64,000 nt of DNA from Acuticoccus yangtzensis (GTDB lineage Bacteria > Pseudomonadota > Alphaproteobacteria > Rhizobiales > Amorphaceae): contig NZ_MJUX01000003.1 of the NCBI RefSeq assembly GCF_001927245.1, positions 248,001 through 312,000 of the forward strand, read 5' to 3'. The position numbers were made by a program, and so were the translations under genes. The notes below the pieces were generated by a model. That model searched no databases. It was not told the DNA's origin and worked only from the letters and a program-made list of their open reading frames with translations. This document shows, piece after piece, positions 1 to 11,942 of this stretch. The number at the start of each line of letters is the position of its first letter. Within the stretch, counting starts at the first letter, position 1.

Positions 1-7
1 CGTCTTC

Positions 8-910
8 ATGGAGTACGAGACGGTGATCGAGGCTTTCATGGCGAACCCGATCCTGAACGGGTTGATCATCGCCGTGGGGGTCTGCGGTATTGTGCTGGCC
101 GTGTTGATGGTGGCCGCGCTGTTCCGCGAAATCGCCTGGGTGAACCGCTTCCGCACCGGCCAGCCGGCGGGGCGGCGACCGCCCGTCCTCCTGGCGCCGA
201 TGGCGACCTTGCTGCGCGACGGGGTGGAGGAGACGGTGATGAGCCCCGTCACCATGCGGGCGATGCTGGACACCATCGGGCTGAGGCTGGACGAGAAGCG
301 GGACATCCTGCGCTATCTCATCGGTCTTCTGGTCTTCCTCGGCCTTCTTGGCACCTTCTACGGCCTGCTGCAGACGGTGGGGTCCGTTGGCGCCACGATC
401 CAGTCGCTGGACGTGACGAGCGGCGATTCCTCGGTGATCTTCCAGAACCTGAAGACTGGGCTGGAGGCACCGTTGGTGGGCATGGGGACGGCCTTCTCGT
501 CCTCGCTCTTCGGCCTCACCGGCTCGCTCGTCGTGGGCTTTCTGGACCTCCAGGCGGGCCAGGCGCAGAACCGCTTCTATACCGAGCTGGAAGACTGGCT
601 TTCCACGCTGACCGACATCGTCGACGATATGGAAGCGTCCGGCGTCGGGCAGGCGACGCTGGACCTTCAGCACGCGGTCGACCGGCTGACACAGTTGATG
701 GGGACCATCAATGCGGGCGGGACCGCCGACCGGCAAACCGCGAAGGCGCTGGGGACGCTCGCCGAGGGCATCCAGGCGATCGTGAAGAACACGCGGCGCG
801 AGCAGAAGGTGTTGATCGACTGGGCCGAGGCGCAGGGCGCGCAGAACGAGCGCATCGAAGAGCTTCTGGTGCGCCTCAACCGCGCGCTGGAAGCGGACGA
901 GCGCGCGTGA
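8..910 (+). CDS. MotA/TolQ/ExbB-family proton channel protein
   Basis: A 300-residue inner-membrane protein of the MotA/TolQ/ExbB type, which forms the proton-conducting partner of a MotB/TolR/OmpA-like protein. Three hydrophobic segments are visible at about residues 18-39, 103-123 and 155-178. The last two carry the family signature: a GLLGTFYGLL stretch, then GLEAPLVGMGTAFSSSLFGL. A soluble stretch with a coiled-coil-like tail follows. The next gene, 25 bp downstream, is an OmpA/MotB-like protein, so the two probably form one stator-like complex. The first visible ATG is used; an upstream start outside the window cannot be excluded. The exact process driven (flagellar, Tol-like or envelope) is not shown by the sequence; no flagellar or tol genes are nearby. 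Confidence 0.85.
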   Translation: MEYETVIEAFMANPILNGLIIAVGVCGIVLAVLMVAALFREIAWVNRFRTGQPAGRRPPVLLAPMATLLRDGVEETVMSPVTMRAMLDTIGLRLDEKRDILRYLIGLLVFLGLLGTFYGLLQTVGSVGATIQSLDVTSGDSSVIFQNLKTGLEAPLVGMGTAFSSSLFGLTGSLVVGFLDLQAGQAQNRFYTELEDWLSTLTDIVDDMEASGVGQATLDLQHAVDRLTQLMGTINAGGTADRQTAKALGTLAEGIQAIVKNTRREQKVLIDWAEAQGAQNERIEELLVRLNRALEADERA

Positions 911-935
911 GCGCTGCGCAGTGACGGGGGCCTGA

Positions 936-1961
936 ATGCCGCTCTCCCAACGCCGCCGCGACGTTCGCGCCGACTATTGGCCCGGCTTCGTCGACGCGAT
1001 GGCGACGCTCCTGCTCGTCATCATCTTCCTCTTGTCGCTGTTCATGCTGTCGCAGTTCTTCCTCAGCCAAGAGCTGTCGGGGCGTGAGACGGCGCTCCAA
1101 CGGCTGAACGCGCAGATCGCCGAGCTGTCGGACCTCCTCGCCTTGGAGCGGGCGGGCAACACCCAGGCCGAGGACGAGGTGGCGGCGATGTCGGCCAGCC
1201 TCAACGCGCTGGTGGAGCAGCGGGACCAGCTTCAGGGCATCGTCGCGGGCGGCGAGGACGCTGGCGCGGCCGCCAACGCCGAAGTGACGGCGCTGCGCCG
1301 CGAGCTGGACGAGGAGCGCACGCTCGGCGCCGACGCGCTGTCGCGGGTGGCGCTGTTAAACCAGCAACTGCGGGCGCTGCGCCAGCAGATCGCCGCGCTC
1401 GAGGAGGCGCTGGAGGCGTCCGAGAGCCAGGGACGCGAGAGCGAGACGCGGCTTGCCGATCTCGGCCGGCGGCTCAATCTGGCGCTGGCCGAGCGGGTGC
1501 AGATCCTCAACCGCTTCCGGTCCGACTTCTTCGGCCGCCTGCGCGAGATTTTGGCCGAGCGGTCGGGGGTGGAGATCGTCGGCGACCGCTTCGTGTTCCA
1601 GTCGGAGGTGCTCTTCCCGTCCGGATCGGATGTTCTGAACCCGGCCGGACAGAGCGAGATGGCGACCTTGGCGCGTGAGCTGATCGAGCTGAACACCGAG
1701 ATCCCGGACGATATCGACTGGGTGTTGAGGGTCGACGGGCACACCGATTCGCGGCCGATCTCGGGCGGGCGCTTCCGTTCCAACTGGGAGCTGTCGGCGG
1801 CGCGCGCCATTTCGGTGGTGCAATATCTGATCGCCCAAGGCGTCCCGCCCGAGCGGCTGGTGGCGGCCGGCTTCGGCGAGTTCAACCCGCTCGTCGAGGG
1901 GGAGACGCCGGCGGCCTATGAGCGCAACCGGCGCATCGAGCTGAAATTGACGGAGCGCTGA
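936..1961 (+). CDS. OmpA/MotB-like peptidoglycan-binding membrane protein
   Basis: A 341-residue protein with MotB-like layout: one N-terminal membrane helix (about residues 22-43) preceded by WPGFVD, whose Asp20 matches the proton-accepting Asp of MotB-type stators. A long charged coiled coil (about 50-185) and a C-terminal OmpA domain (about 205-341) follow. The OmpA domain shows DGHTD, RSNWELSAARA, GFGE and RNRRIELKL, the residues that contact diaminopimelate in peptidoglycan. It would anchor the channel encoded just upstream to the cell wall. The unusually long coiled coil separates it from standard MotB and from ExbD/TolR, so the pair may be a specialised envelope energiser. Function beyond this is inference. 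Confidence 0.85.
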   Translation: MPLSQRRRDVRADYWPGFVDAMATLLLVIIFLLSLFMLSQFFLSQELSGRETALQRLNAQIAELSDLLALERAGNTQAEDEVAAMSASLNALVEQRDQLQGIVAGGEDAGAAANAEVTALRRELDEERTLGADALSRVALLNQQLRALRQQIAALEEALEASESQGRESETRLADLGRRLNLALAERVQILNRFRSDFFGRLREILAERSGVEIVGDRFVFQSEVLFPSGSDVLNPAGQSEMATLARELIELNTEIPDDIDWVLRVDGHTDSRPISGGRFRSNWELSAARAISVVQYLIAQGVPPERLVAAGFGEFNPLVEGETPAAYERNRRIELKLTER

Positions 1962-1968
1962 GCCGCGC

Positions 1969-2301
1969 TCAGTGGCCCGCGCTGGAAAAGACGTTGATGA
2001 CGACGACGCCGGCGAGGATGAGGCCGATCCCGGCAATGGCGGCGGCGTCCAGCGTCTGGCCGAACCTCAGCCAGGCGATGAGCGAGATGAGCACGATGCC
2101 GAGGCCGGACCACACCGCATAGACGATGCCGGTGGGAAGCGTGCGCATGACCACCGCCAGGCTGGCGAAGCAGATCACATATCCGGCGATGGTGATGAGG
2201 GTGGGGCCAAGCCGCGTCAGCGTCTCGGAGCGGGACAGGGCGAGCGTTGCGATGACCTCGGCGAGGATGGCGAGGCCGAGAAAGGCGTAGGTTTGCAGCA
2301 T
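1969..2301 (-). CDS. Small multidrug resistance (SMR) family transporter, EmrE-like
   Basis: A 110-residue, four-helix protein starting at MLQTYAFLGL. The conserved membrane-embedded Glu is present in LAEVIATLAL (about residue 15), and YAVWSGLGIVLISLIAW followed by FGQTLD and GVVVIN closely matches the EmrE pattern. EmrE-type proteins are homodimeric proton antiporters for cationic drugs. The open frame continues 26 codons upstream, but those codons are Arg/Ala-rich and the family starts at this Met, giving the usual 105-110 residues. No clear ribosome binding site is visible. It converges on the OmpA-like gene with 7 bp between stops. Substrate is unknown; the SugE/guanidinium subgroup is less likely because of the EmrE-like motifs. 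Confidence 0.85.
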   Translation of the reverse strand: MLQTYAFLGLAILAEVIATLALSRSETLTRLGPTLITIAGYVICFASLAVVMRTLPTGIVYAVWSGLGIVLISLIAWLRFGQTLDAAAIAGIGLILAGVVVINVFSSAGH

Positions 2302-2392
2302 GGGGAGGGAGTGCGCCGCGCTGCCGTGCGGGTCAATCCACGCCGACCACGCCGCGCTGCGCCTGCGTCCCCGTATCACCCGGCGTGAGGGA

Positions 2393-4231
<1,839 letters not shown>

Positions 4232-4245
4232 TGCGGTTTGAGAGC

Positions 4246-4273
4246 TTGCATCGCCGGGATCAAAGGTTTAGAT
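4246..4273 (+). promoter_or_regulatory. Candidate sigma-70-type promoter for rpmE
   Basis: TTGCAT at 4246-4251 and TTAGAT at 4268-4273 are separated by 16 bp in the divergent gap upstream of rpmE. This is a visual match only; the downstream gene is expected to be strongly expressed, which fits. Confidence 0.3.
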
Positions 4274-4375
4274 CCGTGCGGTTTCCCGGGATCGGCGAGG
4301 GTGGACGGTAGCGCGGCGTCATGCGGCGCGCTGTGGTTCGCATCGGTATCCCGCCGCAATCCAACGAGGCGAGTT

Positions 4376-4600
4376 ATGAAAAAGGACCTTCACCCGGATT
4401 ATCACGCGGTTACCGTCGTGATGACCGACGGCACCGAGTATGTCACGCGTTCCTGCGCGGGCTCGGCTGGCGACCGCATCAATCTGGACATCGACCCGCG
4501 CACCCATCCGGCGTGGACCGGCGGTCAGCAGACGCTGCTCGACCGCGGCGGCCGCATCTCGCGCTTCAAGAACAAGTTCAAGGGCATTCCGGGCGCGTAA
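4376..4600 (+). CDS. rpmE: 50S ribosomal protein L31
   Basis: A 74-residue protein beginning [19 protein letters not shown] and containing [15 protein letters not shown] and [11 protein letters not shown], which match bacterial ribosomal protein L31. The start is fixed by family alignment and a GAGG ribosome binding site at 4366-4369; the open frame upstream is not part of the protein. A single Cys (SCAGSAG) remains where zinc-binding L31 has a CxxC pair, so this looks like a zinc-independent form, as is usual in alphaproteobacteria. It is divergent from the ABC exporter and followed 11 bp later by a phosphoesterase gene that may be cotranscribed. Confidence 0.95.
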   Translation: MKKDLHPDYHAVTVVMTDGTEYVTRSCAGSAGDRINLDIDPRTHPAWTGGQQTLLDRGGRISRFKNKFKGIPGA

Positions 4601-4610
4601 GCCGCTCGCG

Positions 4611-5105
4611 ATGGTCGTCGACCCGGTGGCGGTGGCCGCCGGGCCGATCCTCGGTGTCATATCCGATACCCATGGGCTGCTCCGGCCGGAAGCGCTGGAG
4701 CGGCTTTTTGGCGTTTGTTACATCGTTCATGCAGGCGACGTCGGCGGGCCGGACAGGCGCGAGGGCGATATTTTGGCGCGCCTCGCCGCCATCGCTCCGG
4801 TGACGGCGGTGCGCGGGAACGTCGACCGCGACGGACCGCCGGCCGCGCTGCCGCACGATGTGGTGGTGGAGGTGGCCGGCCGGCGCATCTATGTGGTGCA
4901 CGATATTGCCGATGCCGCTCCGCCGGAAGGCGTGGACCTCGTCGTGACCGGTCACAGCCACAAGGTGGCGGTGGTGGAGAAAAGCGGCGCCGTTTGGCTG
5001 AACCCCGGCAGCGCGGGGCCGCGGCGGTTCAAGCTGCCGGTGACGCTGGCGACGGTGCCGCTGGACGCCACGCCGCTGGTGCCGCGGATCCATCATCTGG
5101 TGTGA
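4611..5105 (+). CDS. Metallophosphoesterase, YfcE/MJ0936-type
   Basis: A 164-residue calcineurin-like phosphoesterase. The metal-binding blocks are all present in order: ISDTHG (about residues 18-23), HAGDVGG, VRGNVDRD, the late VTGHSHK and LNPGSAGPRR. Members of the YfcE group are small Mn-dependent phosphodiesterases of unclear physiological substrate. The start at ATGGTCGTC is chosen because it leaves a short lead before the first strand, 11 bp after rpmE. Its 3' end overlaps the convergent DUF1127 gene by 13 bp. Confidence 0.85.
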   Translation: MVVDPVAVAAGPILGVISDTHGLLRPEALERLFGVCYIVHAGDVGGPDRREGDILARLAAIAPVTAVRGNVDRDGPPAALPHDVVVEVAGRRIYVVHDIADAAPPEGVDLVVTGHSHKVAVVEKSGAVWLNPGSAGPRRFKLPVTLATVPLDATPLVPRIHHLV

Positions 5106-5323
5106 CGGGGGCGCAGTGCCGTCCGCTGCGAGGGGGCGGCGTCACCGTCGAGCTCGGCCATGCGCGCCGCGGGGATGTCCCAGAAGGTGCGGCGCGCCTC
5201 ATGGTCGATGGCGGCGCGGCTCAGGCCGAGATCGGTGGCGATGTGCGGGTCGAGGCTCGCGAGGTGGCGGCGTTCGGCGGCCACGCGCAGCGCAAGCGCG
5301 AGGCGGTGCAGAATCGGTGGCAT
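5093..5323 (-). CDS. DUF1127 (YjiS-like) small basic protein
   Basis: A 76-residue protein whose first half has the DUF1127 pattern: a basic amphipathic helix (LALRVAAERRHLASLDPH) followed by ATDLGLSRAAIDHEARRTFW, where 'D(L/I)GLSR' and the terminal aromatic residue are typical. DUF1127 proteins in alphaproteobacteria include small RNA-binding regulators linked to phosphate and carbon metabolism, so a regulatory role is possible but unproven here. An AAGGAC ribosome binding site lies just upstream. It is divergent from an ArsR-type regulator (gap 123 bp), which may control it. The tail beyond about residue 55 is low in conservation cues. Confidence 0.75.
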   Translation of the reverse strand: MPPILHRLALALRVAAERRHLASLDPHIATDLGLSRAAIDHEARRTFWDIPAARMAELDGDAAPSQRTALRPRHTR

Positions 5324-5446
5324 GACGACCGTCCTTTCATGTGACGGATCAGCTCTAGGCGCCGCGGCCGCGGCGATGCTTCGCCCCCGGCCGAAGCGTT
5401 GGCCTGGCCGATGGGGTAGGGTGGCGGCTCATCTGAGGAGCGCCCG

Positions 5447-6154
5447 ATGGCCGAAGGACCCGACATTGCCCGTATCGCCGCGCTGATCGGCGACCCCGCG
5501 CGCGCTGCGATCCTGAACGCGCTGATGGGTGGGCATGCGCTGACCGCGAGCGAGCTGGCGCGCGAGGCGGGGGTGAGCCCGCAGACCGCCTCCGGCCATC
5601 TGTCGCAGCTCCACGACGGCGGGCTTCTGGCGCTGCGCAAGCAGGGGCGGCACCGCTACTTTAGCCTCGTCGGCGATGAGGTGGCGGCGTTGCTCGAGGC
5701 GCTGGACGGTCTGGCGGCGGGGAGCGGCCACCTGCGCACGCGGCCAGGTCCGCGCGATGCGGCGTTGAGGAAGGCGCGGGTCTGCTACAACCACCTCGCC
5801 GGCGAATTCGCGGTGCAGATGTTCGACAGCCTCGTCGCGCGCGGGGCGATCGACCTTTCGGCGGGCGCGGCGCTGACCGGGGTGAACGACGGTGTGTTCG
5901 GCGACCTCGGCGTAGATGTGGCTGCGTTGCGGGCCGGTCGTCCGGTGGTCGTGCGCGAATGCCTGGACTGGAGCATGCGCCGTTCGCATCTGGCGGGCAG
6001 CCTGGGCCGGGCGATCATGACGCGCCTTCTCGAACTCGGCTGGGCGAGGCGCACCCACGGAACGCGCCTCGTCACATTCACACCGGAGGGCGAGCGCCGG
6101 TTTTGCCAGGCGTTCCCGGCGGGGCCGATCACAGAATCAGCGTGTCTTCGGTGA
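5447..6154 (+). CDS. ArsR-family winged-helix transcriptional regulator
   Basis: A 235-residue regulator. Residues 7-85 form an ArsR-type winged helix: GDPARAAILNALMGG, ELAREAGVSPQTASGHLSQL as recognition helix, then GLLALRKQGRHRYF as wing. The 150-residue C-terminal part has no metal-binding CxxC motif, so it is probably not a classic arsenic sensor; larger proteins of this build in proteobacteria often sit beside transporters or DUF1127 genes. The divergently placed DUF1127 gene is the obvious candidate target. The 3' end overlaps the convergent metalloprotease gene by 26 bp. Confidence 0.8.
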   Translation: MAEGPDIARIAALIGDPARAAILNALMGGHALTASELAREAGVSPQTASGHLSQLHDGGLLALRKQGRHRYFSLVGDEVAALLEALDGLAAGSGHLRTRPGPRDAALRKARVCYNHLAGEFAVQMFDSLVARGAIDLSAGAALTGVNDGVFGDLGVDVAALRAGRPVVVRECLDWSMRRSHLAGSLGRAIMTRLLELGWARRTHGTRLVTFTPEGERRFCQAFPAGPITESACLR

Positions 6155-7667
6155 AAAGGCTCGCCGCGACGTCGATGAACAGCACCCGCGCGCCGTCGAG
6201 CTGAAGGACCGTACCGGCGCGGTCCGTCTCGGCGAGGGCGGTGACGGACGCGACATCCTCCAGGCCGAAGGCGGAGAGGTCGAGCATGTCGCGCGCTGTG
6301 AAGTCGGTGATCGTGGCGCGGCCGTCGTCCTCGGTGATGACGAAGGTGTCGCGTCCGGCCCCGCCGGTCAGCGTATCGGGGCCGAGGCTGCCGATCAGCG
6401 TGTCGTTGCCGCTGCCGCCGTCGATGCCGTCGAAGGAGAGGCCGCCGTAGAGGTAATCGTCGCCGCCGTGGCCGAAGATCACGTTGTCGCCGCGGTTGCC
6501 TTCGATGACGTTGTCGGCCTCGTTGCCCTCCGCGTCCAGGTGGCGGCGGCCGAAGAGGGAGATGTTCTCGACGTGCGGCTGATCGGCCAGGCTGATGTCG
6601 ATGCGGCTGGTGCGGATCGTGTCGTTGCCGCCGCCGCGCCCCTCGCTCACCGTGTCGCCCACGCGGTCGACGATGTAGATGTCGTCGCCCTGGCCGCCTG
6701 CCATGGCGTCGGACCCGGCACCGCCGTTCAGCCGGTTGTCAGCGGTGTTGCCGATGAGGGTGTCGTCGCCGCTGCCGCCGATCGCGTTCTCGATGACGAC
6801 GCCGTTGGCGATGGTGAAGCCACCGTGCACGCCGTCGACGTAGGAGACGAAGCCGCCGCCGCCTTCGGCCGCTTTGAGCGAGGCCATGCGCAGGTCGATC
6901 GTCGCGGCCCGGCTGCCGCTGTGGACGATCATGTCGAGACCGCCGGTGTCCCAGATCGCGGCGTAGCCGGTGCCCGGCTCGTCGCTGCCGGGGAGGGTGT
7001 AGGTGTTGCGCCCGGCGCCGGTGGTGGGGTTGGCGCCGTACATCTGCTGCAGCACGGCGATGTCGATGGGGGACGGGGTGAGGTTCCACCCGTAAGCCGC
7101 GCTGTCCGGCCCGCCGGCGGGGTTCTCCGGCCAGCCGTCGTTGTAGGTCATCACGGTGTAGATGCCCTGGTCGAGGCCGTCCCCGTCCGGGTCGATCGCC
7201 GGGATCTGGGTGGAGAGGCCGGTCGCGTCGAACGGATGGTCGAGGCCGAGGCCGTGGCCGAACTCGTGCAGGAAGATGGTGAAGGTGTAGGCGCCGGGAT
7301 CGAGCAGGCCGCTGCCGGGGCCGCCCCAGTCGAAGAAGGTGTTGAACCAGGCGAGGCCCTGATCGTCCCCCAGATCGGGGTCGGGCAGGTTCATGAAGCC
7401 GAGCGAGCCGAATTCGGAGGCGGACTTGGTGAGTTTGAATTCGGCTTCGGTGGCGTCGTCCGTGATGGAGAAGGTGACGTTCGCGAAGCTCGAATAGGTG
7501 GCGAGCGCGCTCATCACCTGGGCTTGCTCGTAGGCCGTCCATTCGCCCTGATTGGTGACGAAGTCGAACGTCTCGCCGTCGTGGGCGAAGTAGACGGCGA
7601 CGTGGCCGCCCTCCACCGCGAGGCCGGTATAGATGGACGACAGGACGGGGTTGTCGGCGGCGGACAT
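6129..7667 (-). CDS. RTX zinc metalloprotease, M10 (serralysin/matrixin) clan
   Basis: A 512-residue secreted-type protease. The zinc site is HEFGHGLGLDH (His134, Glu135, His138, His144), followed by a Met-turn YTVMTYND around residue 170, the metzincin arrangement. From about residue 290 there are Ca-binding glycine-rich nonapeptides in two blocks (about 293-325 and 395-440), for example GGSGDDTLIG, GGAGSDAMAGG and GGSGNDTLIGS. A non-repetitive C-terminus suitable for type I secretion follows. No N-terminal signal peptide is seen, also as expected for type I export. No adjacent HlyB/HlyD/TolC genes are present, so the secretion machinery must be elsewhere. Serralysins degrade extracellular protein for nutrition or interaction with hosts. 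Confidence 0.88.
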   Translation of the reverse strand: MSAADNPVLSSIYTGLAVEGGHVAVYFAHDGETFDFVTNQGEWTAYEQAQVMSALATYSSFANVTFSITDDATEAEFKLTKSASEFGSLGFMNLPDPDLGDDQGLAWFNTFFDWGGPGSGLLDPGAYTFTIFLHEFGHGLGLDHPFDATGLSTQIPAIDPDGDGLDQGIYTVMTYNDGWPENPAGGPDSAAYGWNLTPSPIDIAVLQQMYGANPTTGAGRNTYTLPGSDEPGTGYAAIWDTGGLDMIVHSGSRAATIDLRMASLKAAEGGGGFVSYVDGVHGGFTIANGVVIENAIGGSGDDTLIGNTADNRLNGGAGSDAMAGGQGDDIYIVDRVGDTVSEGRGGGNDTIRTSRIDISLADQPHVENISLFGRRHLDAEGNEADNVIEGNRGDNVIFGHGGDDYLYGGLSFDGIDGGSGNDTLIGSLGPDTLTGGAGRDTFVITEDDGRATITDFTARDMLDLSAFGLEDVASVTALAETDRAGTVLQLDGARVLFIDVAASLFTEDTLIL

Positions 7668-7763
7668 AGTGATCTCGGCTAATTAGGCTCCGAGAGTCTA
7701 TTTCATGGCGTGGCCGTTGCGGCAACCCAGGCTGTCCGTGCGCGGCCGCTCGTGACCGCACGT

Positions 7764-7788
7764 CGGGGCCGCCATCGTGGCGGCCCCG
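7764..7788. terminator. Strong GC hairpin between acsA and the RTX protease gene
   Basis: CGGGGCCGCC and GGCGGCCCCG form a perfect 10 bp stem with a 5-base loop, just beyond the acsA stop codon. It most likely ends acsA transcripts, but the strand read by acsA lacks a T-run after the stem, so it may only block 3' exonucleases. Confidence 0.5.
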
Positions 7789-7796
7789 GTTTGCGC

Positions 7797-9749
<1,953 letters not shown>

Positions 9750-10066
9750 GGGCGTTCCTCCACTCATTTGTGTTGGCCTCTTCGGGCGCTGTGGGCCGCT
9801 GCTCCGGCGTCCCTTGACGGGGAATATGGCGCGGGGGCGGCAGCGACCACAACGCCTGTTGGCGGCCGGACGGGGGCGGGCGCCGATTTTCGTAAGGCGC
9901 GGCCCGTCATGCAGTATTGCGTCCTCCTGTTTAACTGGGGCCGGATGTTGCGCGGCGCCAGTCGCAAATGGTGGTGGCGCTGTGCAAATCGCGCCGGTCG
10001 GCGCGTGCGCTGGCGCCGGGATTGCAGCTGTGGTTCAACAGGGTGCCCCGTCCTGTGGAGCTTTCC
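9750..10066. other. Intergenic gap between divergent acsA and M20 hydrolase genes
   Basis: About 317 bp without a supported gene. It must hold the promoters of both flanking genes. I see the acsA ribosome binding site at its left edge and a GGAG before the hydrolase start at its right edge, but no confident promoter boxes or repeats. Confidence 0.5.
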
Positions 10067-11236
10067 ATGCCGATCGTGAACCGCTTTGCCGAGCTTGCCG
10101 AGGAGATCACCGGCTGGCGCCGTGACCTGCACGCCTTTCCCGAGCTCGGCTATGACACGGTGCGCACGGCGGGCATCGTGGCCGAGAAGCTCCGCGCCTT
10201 CGGCTGCGACGAGGTGGTGACGGGGATCGGCCGCACCGGTGTCGTGGGGGTCATCCGCGGCGCGGCGGAGGGGCCGGTGATCGGACTGAGGGCGGACATG
10301 GACGCGCTGCCGATCCTGGAGAAGACCGGGCGCGACTACGCCTCGAAGACGGACGGGAAGATGCACGCGTGCGGCCATGACGGGCACACGGCGATGCTCC
10401 TCGGCGCCGCGAAATATCTCGCCGAAACGCGCAACTTCGCCGGCACAGTGGTGGTGATCTTCCAGCCCGCCGAGGAGGGTGGTGCAGGCGCCAAGGCGAT
10501 GCTGGACGACGGTCTGTTCGAGCGTTTCGGGGTCGAGCGGATCTACGGGATGCACAATTGGCCGGGTTATCCGGTCGGCAAGTTCATGGTGTGCACGGGG
10601 GCTCTGATGGCCTCGGCGGACCGCTTCACCATCACCGTCGACGGGACGGACGGGCATGCGGCGCGCCCTCATCTGGCGTCCGATCCGATCGTTGCCGGGG
10701 CGGCGATCGTGACCGCGGTGCAGTCGATCGTCGGCCGCAACGTGGACCCGCTGGACGCGGCGGTGGTTTCGGTGACGACGTTCCATGCCGGGACGGCGGA
10801 CAACATCATTCCGCGCACGGCGACGCTGACGGGTACGGTGCGCACGCTGCAGCCCGCGGTGCGCGATCTCGTGGAGGAGAGGCTCGGCGCGGTGGTGGCG
10901 CAGGTGGGTGCGGCCTACGGCGTGTCGGCGGTGCTGAAGTATAGCCGGGATTATCCGGTGCTGATGAACCCGCACGACGAGGCGGTCTTCGCCGGAGACG
11001 TCGCCGCCAAGGTGGTGGGCGAGGCGAACGTGGACCGCGACATGGTGCCGACGATGGGCGGCGAGGACTTCGCCTTCATGCTGCAGGCGCGGCCGGGCGC
11101 GTTCATCTTCGCCGGGGTGGGCGAGGATGTCGCCAATCTCCACAACGAGAACTATGACTTCAACGACGATCTGATTCCGTTCGGCTGCTCCTACTGGACG
11201 CAGCTTGTGGAAAGTGCACTGCCGAGGGCAAGTTAG
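10067..11236 (+). CDS. M20-family amidohydrolase (hippurate/IAA-amino acid hydrolase type)
   Basis: A 389-residue metallohydrolase of the M20D group, which removes acyl groups from amino acids. The binuclear metal motifs are seen: LRADMDALP, HACGHDGHTAMLLGAA, PAEEGGAGA with the general-base Glu, and MHNWPG. The late His is in DFAFMLQARPG...NLHNENYDFND. The dimerisation domain lies in the middle (about residues 185-300). The start at MPIVNRFAELA has GGAG about 7 bp upstream and gives normal length; the 33 codons upstream are not protein-like. Substrate is unknown; hippurate, N-acetyl-amino acids and ectoine-type acyl-diamines are all possible for this family. Confidence 0.88.
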   Translation: MPIVNRFAELAEEITGWRRDLHAFPELGYDTVRTAGIVAEKLRAFGCDEVVTGIGRTGVVGVIRGAAEGPVIGLRADMDALPILEKTGRDYASKTDGKMHACGHDGHTAMLLGAAKYLAETRNFAGTVVVIFQPAEEGGAGAKAMLDDGLFERFGVERIYGMHNWPGYPVGKFMVCTGALMASADRFTITVDGTDGHAARPHLASDPIVAGAAIVTAVQSIVGRNVDPLDAAVVSVTTFHAGTADNIIPRTATLTGTVRTLQPAVRDLVEERLGAVVAQVGAAYGVSAVLKYSRDYPVLMNPHDEAVFAGDVAAKVVGEANVDRDMVPTMGGEDFAFMLQARPGAFIFAGVGEDVANLHNENYDFNDDLIPFGCSYWTQLVESALPRAS

Positions 11237-11315
11237 ACCGACGACGGGGCCGGATCGCGGCCGATGATGAGGGGGCTGTCCGGCCGGAGCCGGGCGACCG
11301 AAGGCGGAGGATGCC

Positions 11316-11942
11316 GTGGAGACGGTCAAGTTCAAGCGGATGGCCGAGGGCGACAAGGAAGATTACGTCTTCCTGGAGGAGCACGAGCGCGCGGCGGCGG
11401 CGTCGGTGTGCGACCGGCTCTATGCGGGGCTGATGTCGCTGGACAGCGCGGAGTCCGGCTACCGGGTCAGCCGGCTGGAGCACTCGGTGCAGTCCGCCAC
11501 GCGCGCTTTTCGCGACGGGGCCGACGAGGATTGGGTGATCGCCGCGCTGCTGCACGACATCGGCGATGTCTACGCGCCTTATAACCACGACGAGTTCGCG
11601 GCGGCCGTGTTGCGGCCATATGTGCGCGAGCAATGCACCTGGGTGGTGGCGCACCACGGCCTGTTCCAGCGCTATTATTATGCACATCACTTTGGCGGTG
11701 ACCGGAACGCGCGCAAGCGGCACGAGGGTCACCCCTTCTACGACGATGCGGTGGCCTTCTGCGAGCGGTGGGACCAGGCCTCGTTCGATCCGGACTATGA
11801 GAGCCTGCCGCTGGAGAGCTTCCGGCCGATGATGGAGTCTGTGTTTGCGCGCGAGCCCTATCACCCGCGTGTCATCGCGACGGGCGTGCGCCGGCCGCTG
11901 GTGGACCCGCAGAACGCCGCGCGACGCCGCTCGGGCGAATAG
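11316..11942 (+). CDS. HD-domain protein, possible di-iron oxygenase (PhnZ/MIOX-like)
   Basis: A 208-residue HD-fold protein starting at GTG with GGAGG 5 bp upstream. Candidate metal ligands are His56 (RLEHSVQSAT), His80-Asp81 (LLHDIGD), His91 (NHDEF), His113/114 (VAHHGLF) and Asp143/144 (FYDDAVAFCERWD). The EH...HD spacing of 24 residues and the LEH-x-x-QSA motif recall the mixed-valence di-iron oxygenases PhnZ/TmpB, while the later spacing is closer to inositol oxygenase. It could equally be an ordinary HD phosphohydrolase. It follows the M20 hydrolase by 79 bp, and its end overlaps a small IGHNGGPPLE-type frame. No phosphonate genes are nearby, so the substrate is open. Confidence 0.6.
   Translation: METVKFKRMAEGDKEDYVFLEEHERAAAASVCDRLYAGLMSLDSAESGYRVSRLEHSVQSATRAFRDGADEDWVIAALLHDIGDVYAPYNHDEFAAAVLRPYVREQCTWVVAHHGLFQRYYYAHHFGGDRNARKRHEGHPFYDDAVAFCERWDQASFDPDYESLPLESFRPMMESVFAREPYHPRVIATGVRRPLVDPQNAARRRSGE

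Noticed and set aside
6468-7682. A 404-codon plus-strand frame opposite the RTX protease
   Set aside because: Only Val/Ala/Asp/Gly-rich; it mirrors the calcium-binding repeats of the real gene.
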